DNA from: Nocardia fusca NBRC 14340
GTDB lineage: Bacteria; Actinomycetota; Actinomycetes; Mycobacteriales; Mycobacteriaceae
Reading direction: 5' to 3'
DNA length: 64,000 nucleotides
Assembly (NCBI RefSeq): GCF_001618425.1
Contig: NZ_BDCU01000041.1
Location: 62,001 to 126,000, forward strand
Shown here piece by piece: positions 25,889 to 33,806 of this stretch. The position numbers and the translations under genes are program-made. A model generated the notes under the pieces. It was not told the origin of the DNA, ran no database searches, and saw only the letters and a program-made list of their open reading frames with translations. Each line of letters starts with the position of its first letter. Position 1 is the stretch's first letter.

Positions 25889-25936
25889 CTGTCGCGGGCA
25901 CCCGAGATGGGGATCGCCTGCGGCAAGAGGATGTGG

Positions 25937-28123
25937 TCAGGAATGCCACGGATCCAGCCCTTCCGCGGGATCGATGTGATCCAGGTTGGCGACCCGCATG
26001 GCCGAACGCAGGAGCCGAGCGCGGTTGATCTCCGTGGGGTCGTCGTAGTATGCCTGCGCCACCACGAGATGGTCCGCCGAGAGCCGGCTGCCGATCGACC
26101 ATCGGGTAGCGCGTCCCACGGTATTCCATTCGCGGGGCGAGATCGCGGCGCGCAGCGCGCGCCCGGAATCCCAGTTCCGCTCGACCCGGCGGATGAAATC
26201 CCGGTCCAGAACGGCCGTGGGGGCGGGTGTGTTGCTGTGCCGGGCGAATCCCTCCGCCGCCACCACCGCCTGCGCCGCGAACGCCCGCGCGCCCGGTTCT
26301 CCCGCACGGTTGTACGCCGCGTACGCGGCGGCCACGGTCTTCTGCAGGGGCAGGAATCCGTACGGTCCCTGCGATCTGGTCGCCTCCTGCACCGAGAACG
26401 CGACCAGCGCACCGGTGACCAGGTGATCGGGTGCGCCGATCGCCCGCAGCACCGGGGCCAGCTGGGAGTCCGGGATCCGGTTGTCGCGCATCATCTTCAG
26501 TGTCCGCGCCACCCCCATCTCACTGCCGGTGCCACCGAACCGCTCCGCTTCCCGCAGCGCCACCAGGCGCCAGTTGTGCCGGGCCAGATGACTCCACCGG
26601 AAGGATTCCTCCATGCTCGCGCTGGAGGAGATGGCCGCCCGCTGTACCGTTCTGAGTCCCCGCGCCAGCGGGTCGAACGGGCGTACGGTGCCGGCCGCCG
26701 CCCACGCCACGAGGGGCGAATTGTCGAGGGTGTTCAGGTCCTCGACTGCCCTGATGATTCCGGGCTGCGATCCACCGGATCGCCCGACCACAGCACCGGC
26801 CGGCCCGGGTGTGGCGTGACCTCCGAGGGCGGCGCCGATCCGCTCGGTCACCCGGACGGAGCCGCGGGAGAGGCCACGGCTGAGCCGCGACAGTTGCGAG
26901 ATCGCCACGATCTCGACGAGCGCCGCGAGGACGAGCACCGGGATCACCTGCCCCGGTGCCCGGTGGAAGAGGTTCCCCAGGAAGAGCAGATAGACGCCGA
27001 GGAACACCGTGAACGCACACATCCGGACCGCCGCGAAACCGCAGGTGACGAGGTTGCGGACGAGAAAGGTCTGGGTGGGCCCGTAGACGTAGCCGCCGGC
27101 GGCGAACCCGAAGATCGCCAGGAACCCGTGGTAGATCGCGTCCAGCGCGCACCGGAGTACGAGCCCGGCCAGATAGGCGGCGAACACCAGCAGCACGGTG
27201 GCACAGACGAGCAGTAGCAGACCCGCGCCGAGCTGGCCCAGCGTAGGCCGCGCGATCCGTTCCGCGGCGGCGGGATCGCCGCACCCCGCGATACCGGATT
27301 GCAGGGCCTCGATATCTCCGGCGATGACGCCGGCGCTCCACACCGCATCGCACCGGTCGTCGAGCACATGCCCGAAATTCCAGACCTGCACCGGGTGCCG
27401 GGCGAAATCGTCGGACATACTCGCCGACAGCGTCTCGACGAGCCGATCGGGTTCGGTGCGCGCACCGTTCAGGCCCGCCACGATCGACATCCCCACATCA
27501 CGCCCGCGGGTCGGCAACCCGTCCGCGGACAACAGCTCCGCCCCGGGACCGAACACCAGCAGCCCGCCCAGCACGGCGACCGCGACCATTGTCACGACTT
27601 GCCGGGCTGCTCTGCCCGGACTTCCGCGAATTATGAACCACGCCACTATAAATGCGCCGACAGTCGCCGCGGTGAGCGATATCACCGGATCGGCGAGTTG
27701 CCGGGAAAGCGCCTCGCCGACACCGTGCAGCGCCGTCGAAAACAGGTCCAGCCAACGAAAACTCAACGAATATCCGACGAACCATATCGCCGTCGTCACG
27801 ATAACCATATAGCCGACGAATTCCAGGCCGATCAGCGTCCACAGGACGGTGGCGCCCGGGTTCGACAGTCCGCCGCGGTCGACCAGGAACGGGTAGTCGG
27901 CCAGGGCGACGCCATCCGAGTCCACCACCCCTGTCCAGGCAAGACCGTCCATACGGGAGAGCGCAGGGCCCGCCCGCCCGGGTTCGGCGGCCATCGCCAC
28001 GGCTCCGACGCCACCCGGAAAAATCAGAATTACGTAAAGCAATGCAGCGCAATACTTCCCACGCCGCCACCATGCATTCGCCGCAGATGTCCGCCCGCGA
28101 AACGACGGAGATTTCGGACCCAC
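25937..28123 (-). CDS. Orphan multi-pass membrane protein, TrbL/VirB6-like
   Basis: This ~728-residue protein has a signal-like segment (CAALLYVILIFPGGVGAVAMA), several helices between about residues 90 and 430, and a long cytoplasmic, alanine/arginine-rich C-terminus. The central part (CALDAIYHGFLAIFGFAAGG, later LVLAALVEIVAISQLSRLSR) resembles the TrbL/VirB6 inner-membrane component of conjugation-type secretion systems. No other such gene is nearby. The start is uncertain: GTG 28123 and TTG 28132 just precede the hydrophobic segment, and the open frame reaches 28285 through AT-rich DNA that looks like a promoter. Function is not established. Confidence 0.55.
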   Translation of the reverse strand: MGPKSPSFRGRTSAANAWWRRGKYCAALLYVILIFPGGVGAVAMAAEPGRAGPALSRMDGLAWTGVVDSDGVALADYPFLVDRGGLSNPGATVLWTLIGLEFVGYMVIVTTAIWFVGYSLSFRWLDLFSTALHGVGEALSRQLADPVISLTAATVGAFIVAWFIIRGSPGRAARQVVTMVAVAVLGGLLVFGPGAELLSADGLPTRGRDVGMSIVAGLNGARTEPDRLVETLSASMSDDFARHPVQVWNFGHVLDDRCDAVWSAGVIAGDIEALQSGIAGCGDPAAAERIARPTLGQLGAGLLLLVCATVLLVFAAYLAGLVLRCALDAIYHGFLAIFGFAAGGYVYGPTQTFLVRNLVTCGFAAVRMCAFTVFLGVYLLFLGNLFHRAPGQVIPVLVLAALVEIVAISQLSRLSRGLSRGSVRVTERIGAALGGHATPGPAGAVVGRSGGSQPGIIRAVEDLNTLDNSPLVAWAAAGTVRPFDPLARGLRTVQRAAISSSASMEESFRWSHLARHNWRLVALREAERFGGTGSEMGVARTLKMMRDNRIPDSQLAPVLRAIGAPDHLVTGALVAFSVQEATRSQGPYGFLPLQKTVAAAYAAYNRAGEPGARAFAAQAVVAAEGFARHSNTPAPTAVLDRDFIRRVERNWDSGRALRAAISPREWNTVGRATRWSIGSRLSADHLVVAQAYYDDPTEINRARLLRSAMRVANLDHIDPAEGLDPWHS

Positions 28124-28386
28124 TCGGGTCAACGCTCGAACAGAACTGACACGATATAAAAGCTCTTCTCCACTATCGACCCCCGTTTCGGCGTACCGAA
28201 GGATTATCCATTTCGATTCCGGGTCGGCAATAAATGAATTCTCCGTGGTGGAAATGATTGCCGGCGGGCGGGTGCGTACGCGCACAGCGGTGAGCGCCCG
28301 CGGGCCCGGTGCCGTGCGGCCCGGGCCGGCGCGAGCGCCGGGACCTAGGCTGGACGGGACAACCGAGTCGAGCGACCGGAGTGCAG

Positions 28387-29697
28387 ATGTCCCGAGTGAT
28401 CAGCAAAGGCGGCAACGTCGCCGTCGCGGGCGGCCCGTTGCGGATCACCGCGGCGCCGGCCGGTATCGACCTGACCGTGCTCTGTCTGCGCGCGGACGGC
28501 AAGGTCGGCGGCGACGACGATTTCGTCTTCTACAACCAGCCGGTCTCCCCGGATGGCGCCGTCCGGCTGGCCGGTGCCGCGATCGAGATCGACCTGCCGC
28601 GGGTCGCCGCGAGTACGGACCGGCTCGTGGTCGCCGCCTCGGTGGACACCGGATCCTTCGGCGGTATCGCCTTGAACGTCGCGATCGCCGAGCGCGACGG
28701 CGAGACCTACGATCTGCCCATCACCGGGCTCGGCACCGAGACGACCGTCGTTCTCGCCGAGGTGTACCGGCGGACCGGCGCCTGGAAGATCCGCAATGTG
28801 GGTCAGGGATACGCCAGCGGGCTGGCCGGTCTGGCCACCGATTTCGGTATCACCGTGGACGACGACGCACCGGCCCCGGCTCCCACGCAGGTCGCCGCAC
28901 CGCCGCCGGTGGCGTCTCACACCGCTCCGGCATCCGGATACACACCGCCACCCGTTGCACCTCCGCCGTCCACACCCTCGGCACAGCCTCCGGTCCCGCC
29001 CGCGGCACAATTCGCCCCGCCGGCGCCGGGCCCCGCCCCGTATCCCCCACCCACGCCCCCGCCGGCACCCGGGGTGAACTTCTCCAAGGGCGCCGTCACT
29101 CTCACCAAGGGGGCGCCGCCGGTGCTCCTGGAGAAGGCGCCGCTGGTCCGGCTGCGGGTGGCCTGGGCCAGCGGGACCGACTACGAGGCCTACGCGCTGG
29201 TCGTCCTGGCCGACGGGAACATCGTGCACGTCGCGACGTTCCCGGCCGCCGGCATTCCGGCGAATCCCCGGTACGGCGATCTGGTGCGCCATCTCGGGGA
29301 TCGCGGCCGCGGTGATATCCAGCGCGGCGGCGGGCACACGGAGGAGATCATCGAGGTACGGCTCGCTCCCGAGATCGTGGCGGTGATCCCGGTGGCGTAT
29401 TCGGCGATCAACAACGGCACCGGATCGTTCCACAAGTACCGGGTGACCCTGTCGATCGAGAACGGCGCCGACAGTGTGTCCATTGCCGCCGATCAGGCCA
29501 AGAAATCCAGCTGGATCTTCACCTGTGTGCCGGGCATCGTCTACAACCGTCCGGAGGGTGTGCTGATCGAGCGGCTCGAACTCTACAGCCGGCGTTTCTC
29601 CGAGCACCGGCCCGCCGCCGTCCTGCAACCGGACGGGCGGGTGGAGGTACGGATGGACAAGGGCCCGGTCAACCAGTTCAAGGCGGACAGCACCTGA
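28387..29697 (+). CDS. Tandem TerD-domain protein
   Basis: This 436-residue protein has two TerD (tellurium-resistance/stress) domains. The first, residues 1-160, has DDDFVFYNQPVSPDGAV, ending VGQGYASGLAGLATDFGI, and is complete. A proline/alanine-rich linker follows to about 235. The second, about 237-430, begins SKGAVTLTKGAPPV and has YEAYALVVLADG and VIPVAYSAINNGTGSFHKY. TerD proteins bind calcium through clustered acidic residues and act in envelope stress or phage defence. The ATG at 28387 follows GGAG. Apparently monocistronic. Confidence 0.85.
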   Translation: MSRVISKGGNVAVAGGPLRITAAPAGIDLTVLCLRADGKVGGDDDFVFYNQPVSPDGAVRLAGAAIEIDLPRVAASTDRLVVAASVDTGSFGGIALNVAIAERDGETYDLPITGLGTETTVVLAEVYRRTGAWKIRNVGQGYASGLAGLATDFGITVDDDAPAPAPTQVAAPPPVASHTAPASGYTPPPVAPPPSTPSAQPPVPPAAQFAPPAPGPAPYPPPTPPPAPGVNFSKGAVTLTKGAPPVLLEKAPLVRLRVAWASGTDYEAYALVVLADGNIVHVATFPAAGIPANPRYGDLVRHLGDRGRGDIQRGGGHTEEIIEVRLAPEIVAVIPVAYSAINNGTGSFHKYRVTLSIENGADSVSIAADQAKKSSWIFTCVPGIVYNRPEGVLIERLELYSRRFSEHRPAAVLQPDGRVEVRMDKGPVNQFKADST

Positions 29698-29709
29698 GCG
29701 TATCTTTAC

Positions 29710-29725
29710 AACTATTGCAATCTTT
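29710..29725. promoter_or_regulatory. Candidate GntR operator, copy 1
   Basis: The 16-mer AACTATTGCAATCTTT has the symmetry AA-N2-ATTGCAAT-N2-TT. It lies about 67 bases before the GntR start, in an AT-rich promoter region. The same 16-mer, differing only at its third base, occurs at 42383-42398 in front of the catabolic operon. It probably mediates autoregulation. Confidence 0.6.
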
Positions 29726-29791
29726 TAAGAGCTAATAGGTTCACTGATAAACTCGCGCCATGGTGCATCTTCGCGACCGGCAGCGGTCCTC

Positions 29792-30595
29792 GTGACGGCC
29801 CCACGGCGGGGACGGGTCCCCCAGCATCGGGTGGCCCAGACCGTGGCGGCCGAACTCCGGACCCGCATCCTCAACGGCACCGACGACTACCGGTTGCCGA
29901 CCCAGGATCAACTGGTCCAGGAGTTCGGTGTCTCCTATCCCTCGATCCGGGAGGCCATCCGCATCCTGGAAACCGAGGGCCTGGTCACCGTGCGGCGCGG
30001 AAACGTCGGCGGCGCGGAAGTCCACCGGCCCGACGAGACCTCGGCCGCCTACCATCTCGGGCTGGCCCTGCAGGGCGGCCGGGTGACGCTGCGGGATCTG
30101 GCCACCGGCCTGCAGATGCTCGAACCCATGTGCGCCGCGGAATGCGCGCGCCGCGAGGACCGGCTCGAGGTAGTGATTCCGGTGCTCACCGCGAATATCG
30201 AGAAATCCGCGGAAGTGATCGACGACGGGGTGGCCTTCACCCAGACCGCCCGCGAATTCCACGATCTCGTGGTGTCCTTCACCCCGAACGCGACGGTGCG
30301 CTACGTGGTGAGCAGTCTGGTCGCCCTGTGGTCGGCGCAGGAGGAGGCCTGGGCCGAAGCCCTGACCGGCCGGGGCGAGTATCCGTCGCCGGAGCAGGCC
30401 CGGGCCGCGGTACGCACCCACCAGAAGATCGTCGACGATATCGCCGCCGGGCAGGCGTCGGCGGCCGAGCACATGGCGTGCGCGCATCTGGCCGCCACCC
30501 AGGCACTGCTGCTGGAACGGTTCGACGACGGCATCGTCAACGCGTCGTCGACGCTGGCCCAGCAGGCGATCCGGTCCGGTTCGGGCCGGCGCTGA
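29792..30595 (+). CDS. GntR-family regulator, FadR subfamily
   Basis: This 267-residue regulator has an N-terminal winged helix (VAAELRTRILNG, then LPTQDQLVQEFGVSYPSIREA, RILETEGLVTVRRGNVGG) and an all-helical FCD ligand domain. That domain has candidate metal/ligand histidines in EFHDLVVSF and THQKIVDDIA. FCD-type regulators usually respond to acids or acyl-CoA intermediates of the pathway they control. The GTG at 29792 is the only reasonable start. Its stop abuts the stop of the thioesterase gene, the last gene of the leftward operon. A shared palindrome links the two. Confidence 0.88.
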   Translation: MTAPRRGRVPQHRVAQTVAAELRTRILNGTDDYRLPTQDQLVQEFGVSYPSIREAIRILETEGLVTVRRGNVGGAEVHRPDETSAAYHLGLALQGGRVTLRDLATGLQMLEPMCAAECARREDRLEVVIPVLTANIEKSAEVIDDGVAFTQTAREFHDLVVSFTPNATVRYVVSSLVALWSAQEEAWAEALTGRGEYPSPEQARAAVRTHQKIVDDIAAGQASAAEHMACAHLAATQALLLERFDDGIVNASSTLAQQAIRSGSGRR

Positions 30596-31498
30596 CTACA
30601 GCCGCGCCGCGCTGGGGATCTCGTTCACCGGTCCGGTATCGAAGGCACGGATCATGGCGTCCTGCGTGAACGACGCGATCAGCGATTCGGCGCGGGTGCT
30701 GATCTGCCCCCGGATATGGGCTGTTCCCGCACCGACGAAGGTCGCTTCGTGGTGGTAGCGCAACCAGCCGTCCCAGCGCACCGGGTCGTGGAAGGTGATC
30801 CCGATACCCATGGGCGCGGTCGACAGGGTGTGATGGGCCTGCGCCGTACCGAGTCCCGGATGCGGCCGTAACGCGGTGGAGATTCCGAGATGGCCGGTGA
30901 AATGGGCGAGCATCGCGCGACGGAGGTCATCGGCGGCGGGCACCTCGTCGTAGCGCAGCCAGGCGTCGACCACGGGTGGACCCACCTCGTCCGGGTCGTT
31001 GATATCGGCACAGTCGATGATGCGCACCTCGCGGCCCGGCAGCGCCAGGCTCGCCTCCGGACCGGCGGTCTCGGGGCCGGCGACCTGTCCGGCGGGCGTA
31101 TCCCAGCGGACCAGATCCGGTTGCGGAGCGTCCAGCAGGACGGTGCAGTGGGTCCGTATCTTCTCCCCCTGCCGCACGCCGATCGTGGCACTTGCGAAAC
31201 TCCGGCCCGCCCTGACCGGGGTGACGGTGAACTCCAGCGGCACATCGGGGTCGGCCGCCGAGACGAACAGCGCATGCGCGGTGCGCACCGTCCGGCCGGG
31301 CAGGGCCCTGGCCGCGGCGACGATGCTCTGCCCGAGTATCTGACTGCCGTCCACCACCCTTCTGGTGCCGCCGTCGCTGTCGCCGACGAAGCACCCGGGG
31401 GCGGCGGGGTCGGCTCGCACATCGAAGATCTCGACCATCCGCGCCATCGAGGACTCCGAGCTCCGCTCGGGCAGCTCCGGCGCCGGTCGCCCGGTCAT
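30596..31498 (-). CDS. Acyl-CoA thioesterase II (TesB-like)
   Basis: This 300-residue double-hotdog protein hydrolyses acyl-CoA. PGCFVGDSDGGTRRVVDGSQ and GQSIVAAARALPGRTVRTAHALFV in the first half, and DPVRWDGWLRYHHEATFVGAG, GQISTRAESLIASFTQD in the second, follow the TesB pattern. The ATG at 31498 overlaps the DUF427 stop. The first ~20 residues (PELPERSSESS) look like a low-complexity extension; a start at MARMVEIFDV would also give a complete domain. It is the last gene of the catabolic operon, perhaps recovering CoA. Confidence 0.8.
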   Translation of the reverse strand: MTGRPAPELPERSSESSMARMVEIFDVRADPAAPGCFVGDSDGGTRRVVDGSQILGQSIVAAARALPGRTVRTAHALFVSAADPDVPLEFTVTPVRAGRSFASATIGVRQGEKIRTHCTVLLDAPQPDLVRWDTPAGQVAGPETAGPEASLALPGREVRIIDCADINDPDEVGPPVVDAWLRYDEVPAADDLRRAMLAHFTGHLGISTALRPHPGLGTAQAHHTLSTAPMGIGITFHDPVRWDGWLRYHHEATFVGAGTAHIRGQISTRAESLIASFTQDAMIRAFDTGPVNEIPSAARL

Positions 31499-31890
31499 GA
31501 TCGGACCCCGGTGTAACGACCCGCGCCGATCGTGACGGCGACGACGCTCTGGTCGAACGCGATGTATCCGGCCAGCTGCGCCACGGGCGGATGGGGCCGC
31601 GGATAGGTCCAGGCGATCCAGGGCCGATCGCTGCCGCGCAGGGTCCAATAGGACGCTTCACCTTTGAAAGGGCATACGGTGTGCAGATCGATGGGTTCCA
31701 GCTGCGCGGCGTCCACCGCGGCGGGCGGAAAGTACACGACCAGACCGTGATCCTGTTCGTCCACCAGCAAACAGGCGTCACTGGACGCCAGCCGCCGGGC
31801 ACCGACGGTCGCGGTGAAGGAATTGGTGCGGGCCAGCAGGTCCACCCGGTAGTCGGGACGCTGCCGGTAGCCGGACGGTACTTCGCTCAT
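31495..31890 (-). CDS. DUF427-domain protein
   Basis: This 131-residue small beta-rich protein has the DUF427 signature: RVDLLARTNSFTATVGARRLA, VVYFPPAAVD and TVCPFKGEASYWTLRG. Function is unknown, but the family is often found near oxidoreductases and, here, is coupled to the thioesterase by a 4-base stop/start overlap. The ATG at 31890 precedes MSEVPSGYRQRPDYR. Between it and the aldehyde dehydrogenase lie two gene remnants. Confidence 0.8.
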   Translation of the reverse strand: MSEVPSGYRQRPDYRVDLLARTNSFTATVGARRLASSDACLLVDEQDHGLVVYFPPAAVDAAQLEPIDLHTVCPFKGEASYWTLRGSDRPWIAWTYPRPHPPVAQLAGYIAFDQSVVAVTIGAGRYTGVRS

Positions 31891-31942
31891 TGCTGCTCCG
31901 AATCCTCGCTGTTCCGAATATCCCTGTCGCGAAACACGACCG

Positions 31943-32116
31943 GAGGAAGGCCATCGTGAATTCCGGATAGCGGGCCAGCGTGCCCAGCAGGTTGACTCCC
32001 GATCGAGTGTTCTCCGGTGCCGGACCGCCGTGGTGCACCCGGGACCGGAAGTCCGCGAAGAATTTCCGGAGTTCCGGCGGCCAGTCCCCGGGGTTCAGCG
32101 GGGGTTTCCGCTCCAT
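31943..32116 (-). pseudogene. Carboxymuconolactone decarboxylase-family remnant
   Basis: An ATG at 32116 after AAGGAG begins a typical N-terminus of this family (PPLNPGDWPPELRKFF, then NLLGTLARYPEFTMAFL). After residue 58 the resemblance ends, and the frame runs on into the DUF427 gene in a different frame, stopping at 31778. The active-site part (the cysteine/histidine helix pair) is missing. It appears to be the 5' third of a gene cut by a deletion that joined it to DUF427. Confidence 0.65.
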
Positions 32117-32141
32117 CTCCATCTCCTTGTCGATTCGACGG

Positions 32142-32366
32142 TCACGTATCCACGCCGTTGGCGAACAGGTCCGCCACGCCGGTGAACGGGAGCGGCAGGG
32201 CCGGGACCGCGCCCGACCACTCGACGACATCGGTGCGCAGCGCGATCCGCCATTCGCCGTGACGCCGCTCGAGCCGGTCGAGGTACGTTCCGGGGAGTTC
32301 GTGTTCGCCGGGCGATACCGGCACCGGTGACACGGCCACCCGATCTTCGCCCATCTCGCCGACCAC
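32142..32366 (-). pseudogene. SnoaL-like domain remnant
   Basis: About 75 codons read in the same frame as the aldehyde dehydrogenase, starting just after its stop codon. GTYLDRLERRHGEWRIALRT and VVEWSGAVPALPLPF match the C-terminal half of SnoaL-like (NTF2-fold) proteins that accompany ring-hydroxylating and steroid-degrading enzymes. The N-terminal half is absent. A GTG at 32366 could start translation, but half a domain is unlikely to fold. Confidence 0.6.
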
Positions 32367-32369
32367 GAC

Positions 32370-33806
32370 CTACGCCGGGGCCGCGTCGGGCGCGTACCCG
32401 AGAATACCTTTGACCTCGAGGTATTCCTCGAAACCGGCTTCGCCCCATTCGCGACCGTTACCGCTCTTCTTGTAGCCGCCGAAGGGAGCGGCGAAATCGA
32501 ATCCGCCGTTGATGCCGATCGAGCCGGCCCGGAGTCTGCGGGCCACGGCACGGGCCTGATCCAGATCACGACCCGCGACGAAACCGGCCAGGCCGTACTC
32601 GGTGTCATTGGCGATGGCGACGGCGTCGTCGATATCGCGATAGCCGATGATCACCAGAACCGGACCGAAGATCTCCTCGCGGGCGACGGTCATCGTATTG
32701 GTCACCTCCGCGAACACCGTCGGTTTGACGAAGAAACCCTTTTCCAGGCCATCGGGCCGGCCGGGACCACCGGCGACGACGGTCGCCCCCTCCTCGATCC
32801 CCTTCTGGATCAGGGACTGGATCCGATCCCACTGGGAACCCGCGACCACCGGGCCGAGCGCGACCTCTCCGGTGGGATCACCGACGGTGATGCCCTCCGT
32901 GGCGGCCCGCGCGGCCGCCACGGCTTCTTCCATCCGGGCCGACGGGACCAGCATTCGCGACGGCGCGCTACACGTCTGGCCGGAGTTACCCATCAGGTTC
33001 GCCACGCCCTGGCCGACATTGGTGGCGAAATCCTCGTCGTCGAGGATGATGTTGGGGCCCTTGCCGCCGAGTTCCTGGGTGACCCGCTTCACGGTGGCGG
33101 CCGCATTACGGGCGATCTCTATCCCGGCCCGGGTCGACCCGGTGAAGGAGATCATATCGACCTCCGGATGCGACGACAGCGGGACGCCGACGCTCGGTCC
33201 GTCACCCTGCACCAGGTTGAACACCCCCGCCGGAACCCCGGCCGCGGCCAGCACTTCGGCGAAGATCTGCCCGGTGAACGGGGACCGTTCGGAAGGCTTG
33301 AGCACCATGGTGCAGCCGGTGGCCAGGGCCGGGAAAACCTTCACCGCGATCTGGTTCATCGGCCAGTTCCACGGGGTGATGAGGCCGCAGACACCGATGG
33401 GTTCCTTGACGAAAAGGGTCGCCCCCCGCTGCTCCTCGAAGCGGTAGTTCCGCAGTATCTCGGTCGCGGTCTCCAGATGGCCGGCGGCGAGATCGACCTG
33501 GAATCCGTTGGCCAGCCCCGCGGGAGCGCCCATCTCCTCGGTGAGTGCCGCCGCCAGGTCACCGGCGCGCTTCTGGTACTCCGCGCCGAGGGCACCGAAC
33601 AGGTCCAGCCGCTCGGCGACAGTGCTCGCGGCCCACGCGGGGAACGCGGCGCGGGCCGCGGCGACGGCGGCGTCCACATCCGCGGCCGTGCCGAGCGCGA
33701 CGGTCCCGCAGACTTCCTCGGTGGCGGGATTGATCACCTCGAAGGTCTGCTCGCCCGCGGGGTCGACCCAGCCGCCACCGATATAGAACTTCCGGTATTC
33801 GCGCAT
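32370..33806 (-). CDS. NAD(P)-dependent aldehyde dehydrogenase
   Basis: This 478-residue enzyme oxidises an aldehyde to its acid. It has the cofactor region ITPWNWPMNQIAVKV and FTGSTRAG, the general-base glutamate in ELGGKGPNI and the catalytic cysteine in NSGQTCSAPSR. C-terminal EEIFGPVL and PFGGYKKSGNGRE are intact. The ATG at 33806 overlaps the stop of the ThDP enzyme by one base and has AAGGGA upstream, so the two are coupled. Together they suggest cleavage of a hydroxyacyl or keto acid to an aldehyde, then oxidation. Confidence 0.88.
   Translation of the reverse strand: MREYRKFYIGGGWVDPAGEQTFEVINPATEEVCGTVALGTAADVDAAVAAARAAFPAWAASTVAERLDLFGALGAEYQKRAGDLAAALTEEMGAPAGLANGFQVDLAAGHLETATEILRNYRFEEQRGATLFVKEPIGVCGLITPWNWPMNQIAVKVFPALATGCTMVLKPSERSPFTGQIFAEVLAAAGVPAGVFNLVQGDGPSVGVPLSSHPEVDMISFTGSTRAGIEIARNAAATVKRVTQELGGKGPNIILDDEDFATNVGQGVANLMGNSGQTCSAPSRMLVPSARMEEAVAAARAATEGITVGDPTGEVALGPVVAGSQWDRIQSLIQKGIEEGATVVAGGPGRPDGLEKGFFVKPTVFAEVTNTMTVAREEIFGPVLVIIGYRDIDDAVAIANDTEYGLAGFVAGRDLDQARAVARRLRAGSIGINGGFDFAAPFGGYKKSGNGREWGEAGFEEYLEVKGILGYAPDAAPA

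Noticed and set aside
28124..28285. N-terminal extension of the TrbL-like gene
   Set aside because: The DNA is AT-rich and the peptide lacks structure; it looks like promoter sequence.
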